Below, piece by piece: positions 36,024 through 37,142 of a stretch of DNA of 37,142 nt. The notes beneath the pieces were generated by a model. The model was given only the letters and a program-made list of their open reading frames with translations, was not told the origin of the DNA and did no database searches. The DNA is from Alphaproteobacteria bacterium (GTDB taxonomy: Bacteria; Pseudomonadota; Alphaproteobacteria; Sphingomonadales; Sphingomonadaceae), in assembly GCA_003241875.1 (NCBI GenBank), contig QBLU01000036.1, positions 1 to 37,142 on the forward strand, read 5' to 3'. Each line of letters begins with the position of its first letter. Position 1 is the first letter of the stretch. The position numbers and the translations under genes were made by a program.

Positions 36024-37018
36024 TGTACACGCTCTATGGCGCGCTCGGTTCGCCCTATTCGATGAAGCTGCGCGCCGTACTGCGCTATCGCCGCCTGCCG
36101 CATGCCTGGGTGCACGGGCCCGAGGCGATGGCGATCGCCGGGTCGAAAGTGAAGGCGCCGGTGATCCCGGTGCTCGAATATCCCGACGGCAGCTTCCACA
36201 ATGATTCGACGCCGGTCATCCTCGACCTCGAGTCACGCCACACCCACCGCGGCGTCGTGCCGCCCGACCCGGCCACCGCCTTCATCGCCGCGCTGATCGA
36301 GGATTTTGCCGACGAATGGCTGACCAAGGCGATGTTCGGCTATCGCTGGCTGCGCAATGTCGACCAAGTCCAGATGAGCCGCTGGCTGGCCTATGACCAG
36401 ATGAAGGGCGGCGGCATCGAGCGGTCGCAGGCCGCCGCCGAAGCGTTCCGCGCCCGCCAGGTCGGCCGCATGGCGATCGTCGGCTGCACAGAGGCCAATT
36501 TTCCGCTGATCGAGGCTTCGACCCGCGCCGTCATGGCAGCGCTGGAGGCGCATGTCACCGACCGCCACTGCCTTTTCGGCAGCCGGCCGTCGCTGGCGGA
36601 ATTCGGTCTGTACGGCCAGATCTCGCAGCTTGGCGTCGATCCGACACCGGAGGCGATGCTGCGCGCCGACTACCCCTACGCCTTCCGCTGGCTGCTCCAC
36701 ATCGACGACATGAGCGGCATCGACGGCGACTGGGACGCGCCGGGGACCCCGATGGCGCCGGTGGTGACAGCGCTGCTCGCCATCATCGGCGCACTCTATT
36801 TCCCCTTCCTCGACGCCAATGCCGCCGCGCTGGCAGCGGGTGCCGAGACCTTCACGATCACGGCGATGGGTCACGGCTACACCCAGGGCACGTTCAAATA
36901 TCAGGCCAAGTGCCTTGCCGAGTTGCGCCGCCACTATGCGGTGCTGCCCGGCGAGGCACGGGCGCGGCTCGAACCGCTGCTCGCCGAAACCGGCTGCCTG
37001 CAAGCCCTGACCTCGTGA
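36023..37018 (+). CDS. Glutathione S-transferase-like protein, extended
   Basis: 331 residues, about 100 longer than ordinary GSTs. The N-terminal thioredoxin-like domain is suggested by MYTLYGALGSPYSMKLRAVLRYRRLPH, VIPVLEYPDG and DSTPVILDLESRH, with the family's cis-Pro pattern (APVIPVLE). Residues 90-331 are mainly helical, with SRPSLAEFGLYGQI, the usual GST C-terminal N-capping region. The segment AMGHGYTQGTFKYQAKCLAELRRHY near the end is unusual. It is the last gene of the MBL-flavoprotein-GST operon, and overlaps the preceding stop. Enzyme activity is inferred from fold only. Confidence 0.82.
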   Translation: MYTLYGALGSPYSMKLRAVLRYRRLPHAWVHGPEAMAIAGSKVKAPVIPVLEYPDGSFHNDSTPVILDLESRHTHRGVVPPDPATAFIAALIEDFADEWLTKAMFGYRWLRNVDQVQMSRWLAYDQMKGGGIERSQAAAEAFRARQVGRMAIVGCTEANFPLIEASTRAVMAALEAHVTDRHCLFGSRPSLAEFGLYGQISQLGVDPTPEAMLRADYPYAFRWLLHIDDMSGIDGDWDAPGTPMAPVVTALLAIIGALYFPFLDANAAALAAGAETFTITAMGHGYTQGTFKYQAKCLAELRRHYAVLPGEARARLEPLLAETGCLQALTS

Positions 37019-37033
37019 GAAGAGGACAAGCCG

Positions 37034-37142
37034 ACTCCCTCCCCCCTGCGGGGAGGGCGACTCGCGCAGCGAGCGGGGTGGGGCTCGCGCGAGCCGTCAC
37101 GTGTGAACCCCCAACCCGCTCGGCTGGCGCCGAGTCGCCCTC
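37034..37142. repeat. inverted repeat, family C, cut by the window edge
   Basis: GAGGGCGACTCG (37053-37064) and CGAGTCGCCCTC (37131-37142) are perfect inverse copies, with a second imperfect pair inside (37069-37083 with 37109-37123). It follows the GST-like stop, and resembles alphaproteobacterial intergenic repeats with the CCCTCCCC...GCGGGGAGGG core. The unit may extend past 37142. Confidence 0.8.

Overview
The window is GC-rich, dense bacterial chromosome with third codon positions almost entirely G or C. The gene content suggests an alphaproteobacterium, most likely of the Sphingomonadales. Evidence includes a TorF-type porin, a cspA-infA pair with a C-terminally extended IF-1, a GGAAC-N17-CGTT promoter of the EcfG general-stress type, a glutathione-dependent formaldehyde pair, and several exported peptidases. 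I see no rRNA, tRNA, CRISPR array, phage or transposase, and the region reads as ordinary chromosome. No stretch over about 300 bases lacks a gene.

Layout. Positions 1-7739 (minus) hold a two-partner secretion locus: an outer-membrane TpsB transporter followed, with a one-base overlap, by a giant glycine-rich TpsA exoprotein that runs off the left edge. The reading frame of tpsA is open for 1974 codons. Positions 7895-13335 hold pyrC, gpmA, an exported alpha/beta hydrolase, an M28 peptidase with an Fn3-like tail, and a divergent P1-family peptidase. Positions 13484-17318 hold an Old Yellow Enzyme, a Baeyer-Villiger monooxygenase and a translationally coupled haloacid-dehalogenase-like protein that seems to start at CTG. 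Positions 17447-20289 hold cspA-infA, with a strong terminator and a structured leader, divergent from adhC-fghA for formaldehyde oxidation.

Positions 20366-26742 hold a stand-alone BLUF blue-light sensor, a class III CoA-transferase, a VAO-type FAD oxidase and a two-lobed M16 peptidase. Positions 26932-29959 hold an EcfG-type promoter driving a DUF3309 mini-membrane protein gene interrupted by an amber codon, then an MFS transporter and purEK. Positions 30121-37018 hold a TorF porin, and then a divergent module. One arm is DUF4345 protein, S1 sulfatase and TetR regulator. The other is an MBL hydrolase, a flavin oxidoreductase lacking the usual active-site His, and a GST-like protein, joined by stop/start overlaps.

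Intergenic palindromes of at least three families sit mostly between convergent genes, and probably act as two-way transcript ends. The items most worth a second look are the interrupted DUF3309 gene with its stress promoter, the divergent sulfatase/MBL/flavoprotein/GST module, the CTG start, the BLUF protein and the huge TPS exoprotein.
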